DNA of 64,000 bases, from contig JAXMDZ010000014.1 in NCBI GenBank assembly GCA_046348585.1, forward strand, positions 16,458-80,457. Direction: 5' to 3'. Below the pieces are notes generated by a model. That model was given only the letters and a program-made list of their open reading frames with translations, was not told where the DNA came from and did no database searches. The position numbers and the translations under genes are program-made. The DNA comes from JADZAI01 sp046348585 (GTDB taxonomy: Bacteria; Pseudomonadota; Alphaproteobacteria; Micropepsales; Micropepsaceae). This document shows positions 1-11,988 of the stretch, one piece after another. Each line of letters starts with the position of its first letter. Position 1 is the first letter of the stretch.

Positions 1-246
1 GCGTTCGGCGCTGGCTCTTGGTGGCTGGCATTCGATGTCCCTGAAACACCCCTAATTTGGATCGACCCGCGATTACCGGACGCCCTGGAATTGCACTTTG
101 TGCTCTCGTTCGATCCCGGTGGGTGGCGGCATCGCGTTCCGCTTATGCTTCGGGAGGAGTTGTAGAGCATCCCGACGCGGTCGAACAAATCCTGCGCATC
201 CTGCCGCGCCGGCTCAAGGATGTGGCGCTTCTTTTCTTTGGGAAGA
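1..246. other. no gene supported at left edge
   Basis: Left edge of the window before tRNA-Ser. Two overlapping + strand open frames run here, but neither resembles a known protein and one continues through the tRNA gene, so I do not call them. No clear promoter or repeat was seen. Confidence 0.5.
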
Positions 247-340
247 TGGCGGAGCCGGAGGGATTCGAACCCTCGATACGGCTTTACAACCGTATGCCGG
301 TTTAGCAAACCGGTGCCTTCAGCCTCTCGGCCACAGCTCC
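247..340 (-). tRNA. tRNA-Ser(GCT)
   Basis: The complementary strand folds as a class II tRNA with a long variable arm. The acceptor strands GGAGCTG and CGGCTCC pair, the anticodon loop TTGCTAA gives anticodon GCT, and the T arm contains GGTTCGAATCC. The 3' CCA is encoded (TGG at 247-249 on the + strand). It decodes AGC/AGU serine codons. Confidence 0.97.
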
Positions 341-403
341 GCGCGAGCGGATGCTTCTAGTGGCCGCGCGGCCCCGTGTCGAGAGCGTCTGCGCGCCTCT
401 CGC

Positions 404-841
404 TCAGAAGGCGACGCAATCGGTCTCGTCCAGCCGCAACACCGAATCCTGCCGGAAACGGGTCTTGTAGGCGGCGCGGATCGCCTCGATCGCCGCTTCC
501 GCCTCGGGCGAGGGCAGATAGAGCACCATGACGACCCGCGAGTGTTCGCGCACCGTCTTGCCGGTTGCCGCATCGCGCCACTGGCCCGAGGTTTCGTCGA
601 CGGTCAGCCCATCGGGGAAGCGGGGCGTCACCTCGGCGTTCAGGAACGCCGACCATTCGCCGTCGCCGACCATGCCGCCGCCGGGGATCGCCAGTCCGAA
701 ATAGAGCTCGGTCCTTCTCATCACCTCGCCACCGGCCGGGCAGGCGGGCGGCGCAGGGGCGGGCGGCGCGACGGGGCCGGGTGCGGCGCACCCGGCGGCC
801 AGCAGACAAGCGGCCGCCCGAACGATCGATCGTGCGGTCAT
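404..841 (-). CDS. DUF3574 family lipoprotein
   Basis: 145 aa. The N-terminus is a lipoprotein signal with lipobox LAAGC at residues 14-18, followed by a Pro/Ala-rich linker. The rest matches the DUF3574 pattern: RTELYFGLAIPGGG near residue 43, then EW..F.. EVTPRFPDGLTV, then GQWRD. Members are small exported proteins of unknown function, so no reaction is assigned. The start has a good GGGGGAG ribosome site about 7 bases upstream. It should be anchored in a periplasm-facing membrane leaflet. It lies alone between tRNA-Ser and the CBS gene, which is on the other strand. Confidence 0.85.
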   Translation of the reverse strand: MTARSIVRAAACLLAAGCAAPGPVAPPAPAPPACPAGGEVMRRTELYFGLAIPGGGMVGDGEWSAFLNAEVTPRFPDGLTVDETSGQWRDAATGKTVREHSRVVMVLYLPSPEAEAAIEAIRAAYKTRFRQDSVLRLDETDCVAF

Positions 842-988
842 GTTGGCTCCCCCATCGTTTCAGTCTAGGTCCGGCCGGACGCCGGCGCCAGCGGACCGCG
901 TTGCTTGCATCGCCGGTCAAACGGGAGCACGCTTTGCGTTCGCGGGTGAGCGGACGCAACCCGCAAGATGACGTCCGCCTCCCGCCGG

Positions 989-1022
989 CTGCTAGCCAGA
1001 TCGAGCTGCTAGCCAGATCGAG
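989..1022. repeat. perfect 17-bp tandem duplication
   Basis: CTGCTAGCCAGATCGAG occurs twice in direct contact (989-1005 and 1006-1022). It lies 25 bases before the start of the CBS-domain gene, inside its likely promoter/leader. It could be a recent slippage duplication. Confidence 0.95.
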
Positions 1023-1047
1023 GGAGGCCGCGCGAGCGGAAACGGAC

Positions 1048-1482
1048 ATGACGGTATCACTCATCCTCAAGCGCAAGGGCGGCGACGTCGTGTCGGTGCG
1101 TCCGGACGCGGCGCTGGCGTCGGTCGTGCGGACGCTGGCCGAGAAGCGCATCGGCGCGGTGCTGGTGACCGATGCGGCGGGCGGCGTCGCGGGCGTGCTG
1201 TCGGAACGCGACGTGGTGCGCGCGCTCGCGGGACACGGGCCGGGGGCGCTCGACATGCCGGTTTCGGCGTTCATGACGGCCGAAGTGATTTCGGCGACCC
1301 CGTCCGACACGATCGAGCACGTCATGGAGACGATGACGGTCGGGCGCTTCCGCCATGTGCCGATCATCGACGGCGGGCGGCTGGTCGGCATCGTCTCGAT
1401 CGGCGACGTGGTGAAGCGCAGGATCGACGCCGCCGAGCACGAGGCGCAGGCGCTGCGCGAATACGTGACGCAAGCCGGCTGA
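1048..1482 (+). CDS. tandem CBS-domain protein
   Basis: 144 aa, made almost entirely of two CBS domains (about residues 8-60 and 75-130). Hallmarks are GAVLVTD..GGVAGVLSERDVVRAL in the first repeat and FRHVPIIDGGRLVGIVSIGDVVK in the second. Such stand-alone CBS pairs bind adenosine nucleotides and usually regulate a partner; none is identifiable nearby. I chose the ATG at 1048 because the upstream extension of the open frame is Arg-rich and unlike any CBS protein. The ribosome site is weak (GCGGAAACGG). It is a single-gene unit, convergent with the M23 peptidase gene whose stop lies 1 base away. Confidence 0.9.
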   Translation: MTVSLILKRKGGDVVSVRPDAALASVVRTLAEKRIGAVLVTDAAGGVAGVLSERDVVRALAGHGPGALDMPVSAFMTAEVISATPSDTIEHVMETMTVGRFRHVPIIDGGRLVGIVSIGDVVKRRIDAAEHEAQALREYVTQAG

Positions 1483-1483
1483 G

Positions 1484-3007
1484 CTAGTTGCGCGAGCCGC
1501 GCAGCTCGTTGGCGACGGTGTCGGCCTCGGCGGTTTCGACCGGCGCGTTCAGCGGCGTGCGGGCCATCATCGCCTCGATGTCGGACTTGGCCTGCATGAA
1601 GGCGGCGAGCGAGTCGCCCGCCAACGGCTGATTGGTGTCGAGCTTGACGCCGGCCGGATTGACCTGGCCGCCGTCGACCAGGATCTCGTAGTGCAGGTGC
1701 GGGCCGGTCGACATGCCGGTCGTACCGACATAGCCGATGACCTGGCCCTGCGTGACCGAGATGCCTTCCTTGATGCCGCGCGCGAAGCCCTGCATGTGGC
1801 CGTAGGCGGTCGCGTAGTCGGCGGTGTGGCGGATGCGGACGTAATTGCCGTAGCCGCCGGCGCGGCCCGCGACCTCGATGACGCCGTCGCCGCTGGCGAG
1901 AATGGGCGTGCCTTCGGGCGCGGCGAAGTCGATGCCCTTGTGCATCTTGGAGTAGCCGAGCACCGGGTGCTTGCGCATGCCGAAGCCCGACGACACGCGC
2001 GCCGATTCGATGGGCGTGCGCAGCAGCGACTTCTTGATGCTCTTGCCGTTGGCGTCGAAATACTCGGGCTCGCGTCCCGCCTCGCGCGCATAGCGGTAGA
2101 GCGCCTTGCGCTCGCCCTGCAGGGTCAGCGCGGCGAACATGATGTCGCCCGACTTCACCGGATTGCCGAACTCGTCGTAGTAGCGCGTGAAGAACACCTC
2201 GAAGCCGTCGCCGGCGTGGATGTCGCGCTGGAAGTCGACGTCGTAGGAGAAGAGGAACATCAGCTGCGAGGTGACGCGGTCCGGCACGCCGGCGGCGCCG
2301 GCCGACAGGAACAGGCTCTCGTCGATGACGCCGCTGGCGCGGTAGAGCTGGGCGGTCAGCTTCTTCTGCACGAGATCGGCGCCATAGGTGCCGTCGTCGT
2401 TGCGACGGGCGACGACTTCCTTGTCGACGTCCGGCGAGAAGGCGAGCGACATCAGCCGGACGCGGCCGGAACTCTCGTCGAGATCGGGCCGGGCGTCGGG
2501 GAGCGCGAGCGCGGCGGCACGGATCGGCACTGCGCGCTCGGGCACGCCGAGCGTGACGGTCAGGCGATAGCCCTGGCGGATCTGGCGCGGATCGTAGACG
2601 GCGCCGATCGCCGCGACGACCGCGGCCGCGTCGTCGCGGGTGGCGCCGGCGGCCTGCAGCAGGCTCGACAGCGTGTCGCCCTCGGCGACTTTCAGAACCT
2701 GGGTGTCGATGCCGGCATAGCTCGGGTCCTCGGGGCCTTCGATGCCGGCATAGAGGCTGTCCATCTCGCCGACGAAATCCTCGTCGGCGCCGGAGGGCGA
2801 GGGCGCGGAGGCGATGGCGAGGTCGCCGTCGCCGATCTTCTGGGCCAGCCGGGCGGGGCCGGCGGGCGACAGGGCGGCCCAGGTGAGCGCGAGGCCGGCG
2901 ACCGCGACGAGGCCGGCGGCCGCGGAGGCCGCCAAAGCGCGCCGGTCGGCCTGCGGCGCGGCGGCCGGGCGGGCGGGCGAACGATCGTCGAGGTCGAGAA
3001 GAGCCAA
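1484..3007 (-). CDS. M23 family metallopeptidase with LysM-like domain
   Basis: Predicted murein hydrolase. In order it has a short cytoplasmic N-terminus, one membrane segment (ALAASAAAGLVAVAGLAL), a LysM/OapA-like region (VLKVAEGDTLSSLLQAAGA) and a C-terminal M23 domain. The zinc ligands are visible as HKGID and PHLHYE, with the conserved GHM motif between them. Such proteins act in the periplasm on peptidoglycan cross-links. The open frame extends to an ATG at 3136 (550 aa), but that ATG overlaps the -10 of the rRNA promoter and lacks a ribosome site. A TTG at 3007 follows GGAG by 6 bases and gives 507 aa, so I prefer it. The start is the main uncertainty; the family is not. Confidence 0.85.
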   Translation of the reverse strand: MALLDLDDRSPARPAAAPQADRRALAASAAAGLVAVAGLALTWAALSPAGPARLAQKIGDGDLAIASAPSPSGADEDFVGEMDSLYAGIEGPEDPSYAGIDTQVLKVAEGDTLSSLLQAAGATRDDAAAVVAAIGAVYDPRQIRQGYRLTVTLGVPERAVPIRAAALALPDARPDLDESSGRVRLMSLAFSPDVDKEVVARRNDDGTYGADLVQKKLTAQLYRASGVIDESLFLSAGAAGVPDRVTSQLMFLFSYDVDFQRDIHAGDGFEVFFTRYYDEFGNPVKSGDIMFAALTLQGERKALYRYAREAGREPEYFDANGKSIKKSLLRTPIESARVSSGFGMRKHPVLGYSKMHKGIDFAAPEGTPILASGDGVIEVAGRAGGYGNYVRIRHTADYATAYGHMQGFARGIKEGISVTQGQVIGYVGTTGMSTGPHLHYEILVDGGQVNPAGVKLDTNQPLAGDSLAAFMQAKSDIEAMMARTPLNAPVETAEADTVANELRGSRN

Positions 3008-3112
3008 GTCGGACTCCAGCCTGTCGGGCGGGAATCTATGTGTCGCTCCGGCGCGTTTGGAAAGGGTTAACGAATGGCCCCGGATTTGAGCCGGACAGGC
3101 GTGCGAAGGCGC

Positions 3113-3141
3113 TTGACAAGAAACCGTCATGCGCATATTTA
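3113..3141 (+). promoter_or_regulatory. rrn operon promoter (sigma70-type)
   Basis: TTGACA at 3113-3118, a 17-base spacer, then TATTTA at 3136-3141. This is the best -35/-10 pair in the region and points towards 16S. A second TTGACA at 3278-3283 has the right spacing only to a poor -10, so it could be a secondary promoter. Confidence 0.65.
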
Positions 3142-3557
3142 CCGCCTCCCGCTCGACGGAAGCGTGCCTCGCGCACGAAGCCCCGATGCGGCCGGTTCGA
3201 CCGGACCTCTCTTTTCGCAGCTTTGGCGCGCTTCGGGCTACGCCCGATGGGGAAGGTTTTGTCGGTCCGGACGCTGATTGACATAGTTGAGATTATTGGA
3301 AGGGCGACGCAGGCGGCGGGGTTTGGCTGTTTGGTTTGGGGCTTTAGGGCTTTGGGCTGGATGGCTGGATTGGCTGGATTGTGTTGCTTGGACAGGACGC
3401 AGAAGCGGAATGCCTGGGACTGGTTGGCTTTAGGGCTGTCTGGTTTTGGGAACTATCTGCTTTTGAGTTTTGATATGCGACGCAGTTTAGTACATGGGGC
3501 TTGGATGAGACTTGGCGCCTTGGGGGAACCCAAAGGGAGCCGAAGTTCTTTCGTTAG
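3142..3557 (+). other. rrn leader, GT-rich, with short repeats and boxA-like site
   Basis: About 415 bases without a supported gene. From about 3300 to 3540 the coding strand is strikingly rich in G and T. GGCTTTAGGGCT occurs at 3340-3351 and 3426-3437, and TGGCTGGAT units sit at 3357-3382. TGCTTTTGA at 3458-3466 resembles the boxA antitermination element TGCTCTTTA. GTTCT...AGAAC at 3545-3560 can form a hairpin at the 5' end of 16S. Confidence 0.6.
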
Positions 3558-5047
<1,490 letters not shown>

Positions 5048-5333
5048 AAGGATGGAAAGCTTGAAGCCTGACCGGCTTGCCGGTCACAGGGGTTTCCAGC
5101 CTTCCTCATTAGACATAACGCCAAGACGGCGGCGCCCATTGAGGGTGTCGCGAGATCTGGCACGCCGGGCTTCGGCCTGGCTTTCTGTGAAGTCCCATGC
5201 CGCCGCCTTCGCCGCCCTTCCAATCCGAGACGTTTCCCGCATGGGGCATTGGTCCTTGCGGGGGCGTCTTCAGGACGCATTGGGGCATGCGCTCGGAACT
5301 TGAGTGAACGCCGGCCGGCCTGTCGAGGGTTGA

Positions 5334-5410
<77 letters not shown>

Positions 5411-5485
5411 TTCCAATCCGGTCGTGGCGAAGCGGGCGAGAGCCGTTCGCAACAGGCGCGGCCGAACGCTCCGGTGGAGCGTTCC

Positions 5486-5561
5486 GGGGCTGTAGCTCAG
5501 TTGGGAGAGCGCGTGCTTTGCAAGCATGAGGTCATCGGTTCGATCCCGTTCGGCTCCACCA
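5486..5561 (+). tRNA. tRNA-Ala(TGC)
   Basis: Acceptor GGGGCTG pairs with CGGCTCC. The anticodon loop TTTGCAA gives TGC, and CCA is encoded. Second spacer tRNA of the rrn operon. The T stem (ATCGG/CCGTT) contains one T-T mismatch. Confidence 0.96.
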
Positions 5562-5937
5562 TCTTCGTTCGAGCGCGCTTTGGCGCGCGGCTCCGGGGAT
5601 GGGATGGCGTCCTGTTGAAGAGATACCGCGGCGGCTTCGGCTGCCGTGTGCCGCCTTCGGGCGGCGCAGGGGGCACCCCGCGGCTAACTGACATTGTGAA
5701 GAGAGGTTGACGATCTGAGGCGCCGGGACGTGTTCCGGCAGGCCGATGGAGGACCATTCCCTCGTACGGAATGGCGCACCGCCATGGCTGGGGCTTCGGA
5801 TCGGAAACGAACAATCTGGTCTTGAAGTTGGATCCGGATGGCGCGGCCGTCGATCGGGAAACCCGGTCGTGCGTCGGCGGCGCTGCGTTGGCGGGAAGTC
5901 TAGCCGGCTTCCTGTTCAAGCGATCCTGACGCGGAAA
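5562..5937 (+). other. tRNA-Ala to 23S spacer
   Basis: 376 bases with no protein gene. It contains GC-rich hairpins such as GCCGCCTTCGGGCGGC near 5650. Its end (AAGCGATCAAGC at 5936-5947) is complementary to GCTTGATCGCTT at 8652-8663, forming the stem that joins the 5' and 3' ends of 23S. Confidence 0.7.
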
Positions 5938-8661
<2,724 letters not shown>

Positions 8662-8765
8662 TTTCTCCGACAGGATCCCGTCCTGCGAGACGCGCCCTAA
8701 CGGGCGCTCCTCAGGGATGAGGAACGCAGAACCAGGTCCAACTCCAAAACCAGATTGTTCATCGC

Positions 8766-8834
8766 ACCGCGACGCAGGCGAGAGCCTCAGTTCGCAACCC
8801 ACACCGCGAAGCAGGCGTGAGCCTGTTCGCAACC
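8766..8834 (+). repeat. near-tandem duplication in 23S-5S spacer
   Basis: Two copies of a roughly 33-base unit, at 8766-8798 and 8803-8834. Both read ACCGCGA.GCAGGCG.GAGCCT, then TTCGCAACC. Each can form a small hairpin (AGGC..GCCT). Upstream, GCGCCC and GGGCGC (8693-8708) form another stem. These are probably processing signals in the pre-rRNA. Confidence 0.8.
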
Positions 8835-8849
8835 AATACCTGTGCTTCG

Positions 8850-8970
8850 CCGGCTTGAGCGGCCATGCAGGGGCCTTCCACCCGATCCCATCCCGAACTC
8901 GGCCGTTAAATCCCCCAGCAGCAATGATACTGCGTCCTAAGGCGCGGGAAAGTAGCCCGCTGCCAAGCCT
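8850..8970 (+). rRNA. rrf: 5S ribosomal RNA
   Basis: The conserved core CCCGATCCCATCCCGAACTCGG, ATACTGCGTC and GTAG are present. Terminal helix GGCTTG (8852-8857) pairs with CAAGCC (8964-8969). Size is about 120 bases. The exact ends are uncertain by a few bases. Confidence 0.93.
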
Positions 8971-9073
8971 GCCAAGCACACGACCTGCAACCTCTCCTCA
9001 CAGCGCCAGGACAACGGGCCACAAGCCCAACGCCCATGCGCCAGAGCCAAACAACGGCTCGCATATCGTCCAT

Positions 9074-9150
<77 letters not shown>

Positions 9151-9167
9151 AATCACCACCACGCACA

Positions 9168-9191
9168 AAGCCCGCCTCGAAAGGCGGGCTT
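9168..9191 (+). terminator. rrn operon terminator
   Basis: Perfect 10-bp stem AAGCCCGCCT, loop CGAA, AGGCGGGCTT, directly after tRNA-fMet. The T tract is short, so it may be a weak intrinsic terminator. Confidence 0.8.
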
Positions 9192-9288
9192 CGCGATTCA
9201 TGGCGGGCGCAATCCTTTGCGATCCGGCCAAGCTGCGCTATGCGGGACGAGAGCGGCGCCGGCGTTACGAGCGCCAGGGGAGGTCAGT

Positions 9289-10611
9289 GTGGCGGCACCA
9301 GGCAAGGCGACATCGGGCGCGGCGGACGGCGGGTATTCGACCCTCTATCGCAACTACGTCCTCGTCCTGCTGACGCTCGTCTATGTGACGAACTATGCCG
9401 ACCGCTCGATCCTCTCGACGCTGACGCAGCCGATCAAGACGGAGTTCGGCCTCTCCGATGCGATGATGGGCGCGATGGGCGGCATCGCCTTCGCGCTGTT
9501 CTACACGACCGCCGGGCTTCCGGTCGCGATGCTGGCCGACCGCGCCAGCCGCACGCGCATCATGGCGGGCGCGGCTGCGATCTGGTCGTTCTTCACGGTC
9601 CTCTGCGGCGTTGCGACGAGCGCCTGGCAGCTCTTCCTGGCGCGGATCGGCGTCGGCATCGGCGAAGCGGGCGGCTCGCCGCCGGCCCATTCGATGATCT
9701 CCGATCTCTTCCCGCCGAAGTCGCGCGCGACCGCGCTGTCGATCTATGCGCTCGGCGTGCCGCTCGGCTTCGCGGCCGGCAGCTTCATCGGCGCGCCGGT
9801 CGCCGAGGCCTATGGCTGGCGCACGGCCTTCCTGGTGCTCGGCCTGCCGGGCCTGTTCCTGGCGCTGTTGGTCTGGCTGACGGTGCGCGAGCCGAAGCGC
9901 GGCCACTCCGACCATGGCGACGGCGCCCTTCAAGTTCTGCCGGAGGGGCCGGCCCCGTCGCTGAAGACGGTGCTCGCCTTCATGGCGTCGCAGCGGGCGC
10001 TCGTGCATGTCATCGCCGGGGCGACGATCGTGACGATCACCGGCTATGCCGGCGTCAACTGGAACGCCGCATTCCTGATGCGCTCGCACGGACTGACGCT
10101 GACGGAGGCCGGGTTCTATCTCGGTCTGGTCGCCATCTTTGCGAGCACGGCGGGCACGTTCCTCGGCGGCGTCCTCGCCGATACGCTCGGCAAGCGCGAT
10201 CGCCGCTGGAACAGCTGGATCATCGCACTGGCGTATGCGGTCGGCCTGCCGATCGGCGCGTTCGCCCTGACGACCGACGATACGAATCTGGCGATGTGGC
10301 TGCTGCCGGTTCCGGTGCTGGTCTCAGGCGTCTATCTCGGCCCGACCTTCGCCATGGTGCAGAACCTTGTCGGCGTGCGGATGAGGGCGCTGGCGTCGGC
10401 CATCCTGCTCTTCGTCATCAACCTGATCGGCATGGGCCTGGGGCCGTGGATCACCGGGATGCTGAGCGACTACTTCGCCGCCGATTTCGGCCAGCACGCG
10501 CTGCGCAGCGCGCTCTTCCTGGTGGGCTTCCTCAATATCTGGGGCATCTTCCACTACTGGCGCGCCGGCCGGAGCCTGGTCGCCGGCTACGAGCGGGCGC
10601 TGACCGCCTGA
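9289..10611 (+). CDS. MFS transporter, spinster-like
   Basis: 440 aa with about 12 membrane segments. The N-terminal motif YADRSILSTLTQPIKTEFGLSD followed by G.AFALFYTTAGLPVAMLADR (loop 2-3 motif) is typical of the spinster-type major facilitator branch found widely in alphaproteobacteria. The substrate cannot be told. I chose the GTG at 9289 because GGGGAGG lies 5-8 bases upstream and the first helix follows at a normal distance; the frame continues upstream to 9217 without a ribosome site. It stands alone after the rrn terminator and is convergent with the HAAS-domain gene. Confidence 0.87.
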   Translation: MAAPGKATSGAADGGYSTLYRNYVLVLLTLVYVTNYADRSILSTLTQPIKTEFGLSDAMMGAMGGIAFALFYTTAGLPVAMLADRASRTRIMAGAAAIWSFFTVLCGVATSAWQLFLARIGVGIGEAGGSPPAHSMISDLFPPKSRATALSIYALGVPLGFAAGSFIGAPVAEAYGWRTAFLVLGLPGLFLALLVWLTVREPKRGHSDHGDGALQVLPEGPAPSLKTVLAFMASQRALVHVIAGATIVTITGYAGVNWNAAFLMRSHGLTLTEAGFYLGLVAIFASTAGTFLGGVLADTLGKRDRRWNSWIIALAYAVGLPIGAFALTTDDTNLAMWLLPVPVLVSGVYLGPTFAMVQNLVGVRMRALASAILLFVINLIGMGLGPWITGMLSDYFAADFGQHALRSALFLVGFLNIWGIFHYWRAGRSLVAGYERALTA

Positions 10612-10618
10612 GCGGCGG

Positions 10619-11518
10619 TCAGATCTTGACCAGCGTCGCCTCGGCGTAGTGGGCGTGCAGCTTCGTCAGCAGACGGAGCAGATGCAGCACGACGAAGAAT
10701 AGCAGGAAGCCGGTGATCATCATCAGCACGACGCCGAGCGGCGTGTGCGAGAAGGCGTCGAGGCCGGCGTCGCCGAAGCGCACATGGTCGCGCCCGGTGA
10801 TTGTCTCGGCGACCGGCGCGGCCACCAGCGCCAGCGAGAGCGCGAGCCCGACGACCGCGATCACGAAATAGGCGATGCCGAGCGGGAATTGCAGAACCAT
10901 GTAGAACATCGTCGACCAGGTGCGCCGGTCGACCAGCATGGCGCGGACACGCGGCCAGAGGCCCCTGATCGGTTCCTCCGACGGCAGGCGGCGCGGCATG
11001 CGCTGTCCCAGCAGCAGCTCGACGATGCGTCCCTCCAGCAAAGCGAAGATCCGCACCGAGGCGATGAAGAGCAGCGTGAACGGCACGCCGACGACGAGGA
11101 TCGAAAAAACCGCCGACAGCGACAGGCCGACCGTCACCCAGACGAAATAGAAGATGCCGACGGGCAGGGCGATCAAGGCATAGAGCAGGCCGCCATAGGC
11201 GCGCGGATCGAGGGCGATCGAGAAGAAACCGCGGCGCGGCGGCAGGTTCAGATGCGCCCGGCGCTCGAACCGCGCCTCGACCGCGCGGTATTCGGCGGCG
11301 ACTTCCTCGGGCCGGCCGAAGCTGCGGGTGACGCGGGCGATGATCTCGGATTCGGGCTTGTAGGCGTCGAGCGCGACTTCCTCGCGCAGATAGTCCTCGG
11401 CGTCGCCCAGCGCGTCCTGGATGAGGGCCGGGGGCGCTCCGGCGAGCGCGGCGCGCAGCTGGCGCAGATAGTCGTCGACGGTACGCGGGGCCGTATCGGA
11501 ATGCGGTCTGGGCTTCAT
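10619..11518 (-). CDS. HAAS-domain (DUF1700-like) membrane protein
   Basis: 299 aa. The N-terminal part (about residues 12-90) looks like the HAAS/DUF1700 helical domain: VDDYLRQLRAALAGAP..LIQDALGDAEDYLREEV, then FGRPEEVAAEYRAVE. Four or more membrane segments follow, with two similar blocks (YALIALPVGIFYFVWVTVGL and YMVLQFPLGIAYFVIAVVGL), which suggests an internal repeat related to the PF13796-type sensor domain. Its ATG overlaps the stop of the PadR regulator gene as ATGA, so the two are co-translated. PadR-HAAS pairs are known in many bacteria; the membrane protein probably works with or senses for the regulator. Confidence 0.8.
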   Translation of the reverse strand: MKPRPHSDTAPRTVDDYLRQLRAALAGAPPALIQDALGDAEDYLREEVALDAYKPESEIIARVTRSFGRPEEVAAEYRAVEARFERRAHLNLPPRRGFFSIALDPRAYGGLLYALIALPVGIFYFVWVTVGLSLSAVFSILVVGVPFTLLFIASVRIFALLEGRIVELLLGQRMPRRLPSEEPIRGLWPRVRAMLVDRRTWSTMFYMVLQFPLGIAYFVIAVVGLALSLALVAAPVAETITGRDHVRFGDAGLDAFSHTPLGVVLMMITGFLLFFVVLHLLRLLTKLHAHYAEATLVKI

Positions 11519-11892
11519 GGCCGGGCGGTCTCCGTGGGGGCGGCGGCGGCCCGGATGACGAGATGGGCGGCGCGCCAGCGTTCCTGCCCGACCGACAGCA
11601 GGGCCCGGCCGCGCGAGGCGAGCGCGTAGAGCGGCCGCCGGCCGGGGCCGCTGTCGGCGATGGCGATGGCGCCGTCGAATTCCAGTTCGTGCATGACGGC
11701 GTAGAGCGTGGCGTGCTTGAAGGGCAGCACCGGCTCGCCGGCGATCGTCGCGGCCCGTTCGATCCGCCGCAACAGGTCGCGGGTGGTCGCCGGGCCTTCC
11801 GCCTTCAGATTCCCGAGCGCCGCGAAGGCCGCGGCTTCCGCCTCGAAGCTCGCCGTATCCAGCAGCGAGGGCGGTTCCGGGAATCGCGGCAT
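11515..11892 (-). CDS. PadR family transcriptional regulator
   Basis: 125 aa. The core (FAALGNLKAEGPATTRDLLRRIERA, then FKHATLYAVMHELEFDGAIAIADSGPGRRPLYALASRGRALL) is the PadR winged helix: recognition helix, then the wing with the conserved Y.L...G. The start ATG at 11892 has AAGGAG upstream at good spacing; the longer open frame upstream is antisense to the dehydratase gene and was rejected. It overlaps the HAAS gene by 4 bases. PadR proteins usually repress a membrane or transport function, often their own operon. Confidence 0.85.
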   Translation of the reverse strand: MPRFPEPPSLLDTASFEAEAAAFAALGNLKAEGPATTRDLLRRIERAATIAGEPVLPFKHATLYAVMHELEFDGAIAIADSGPGRRPLYALASRGRALLSVGQERWRAAHLVIRAAAAPTETARP

Positions 11893-11988
11893 GTGGGCTC
11901 CTTGTTTGACGCGATTGTGATTGTCAGCCGGGATGGCGTCTGTCATCGCCGTCACAATTGAAGGCCTGCGCCCGGAGAAACGCCAGCC

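Noticed and set aside
57..305. + strand frames at the left edge
   Set aside because: One runs into the tRNA-Ser gene, neither has a ribosome site or recognisable sequence.
3278..3283. Second TTGACA as main rrn promoter
   Set aside because: No acceptable -10 at 16-18 bases; the pair at 3113-3141 fits better.
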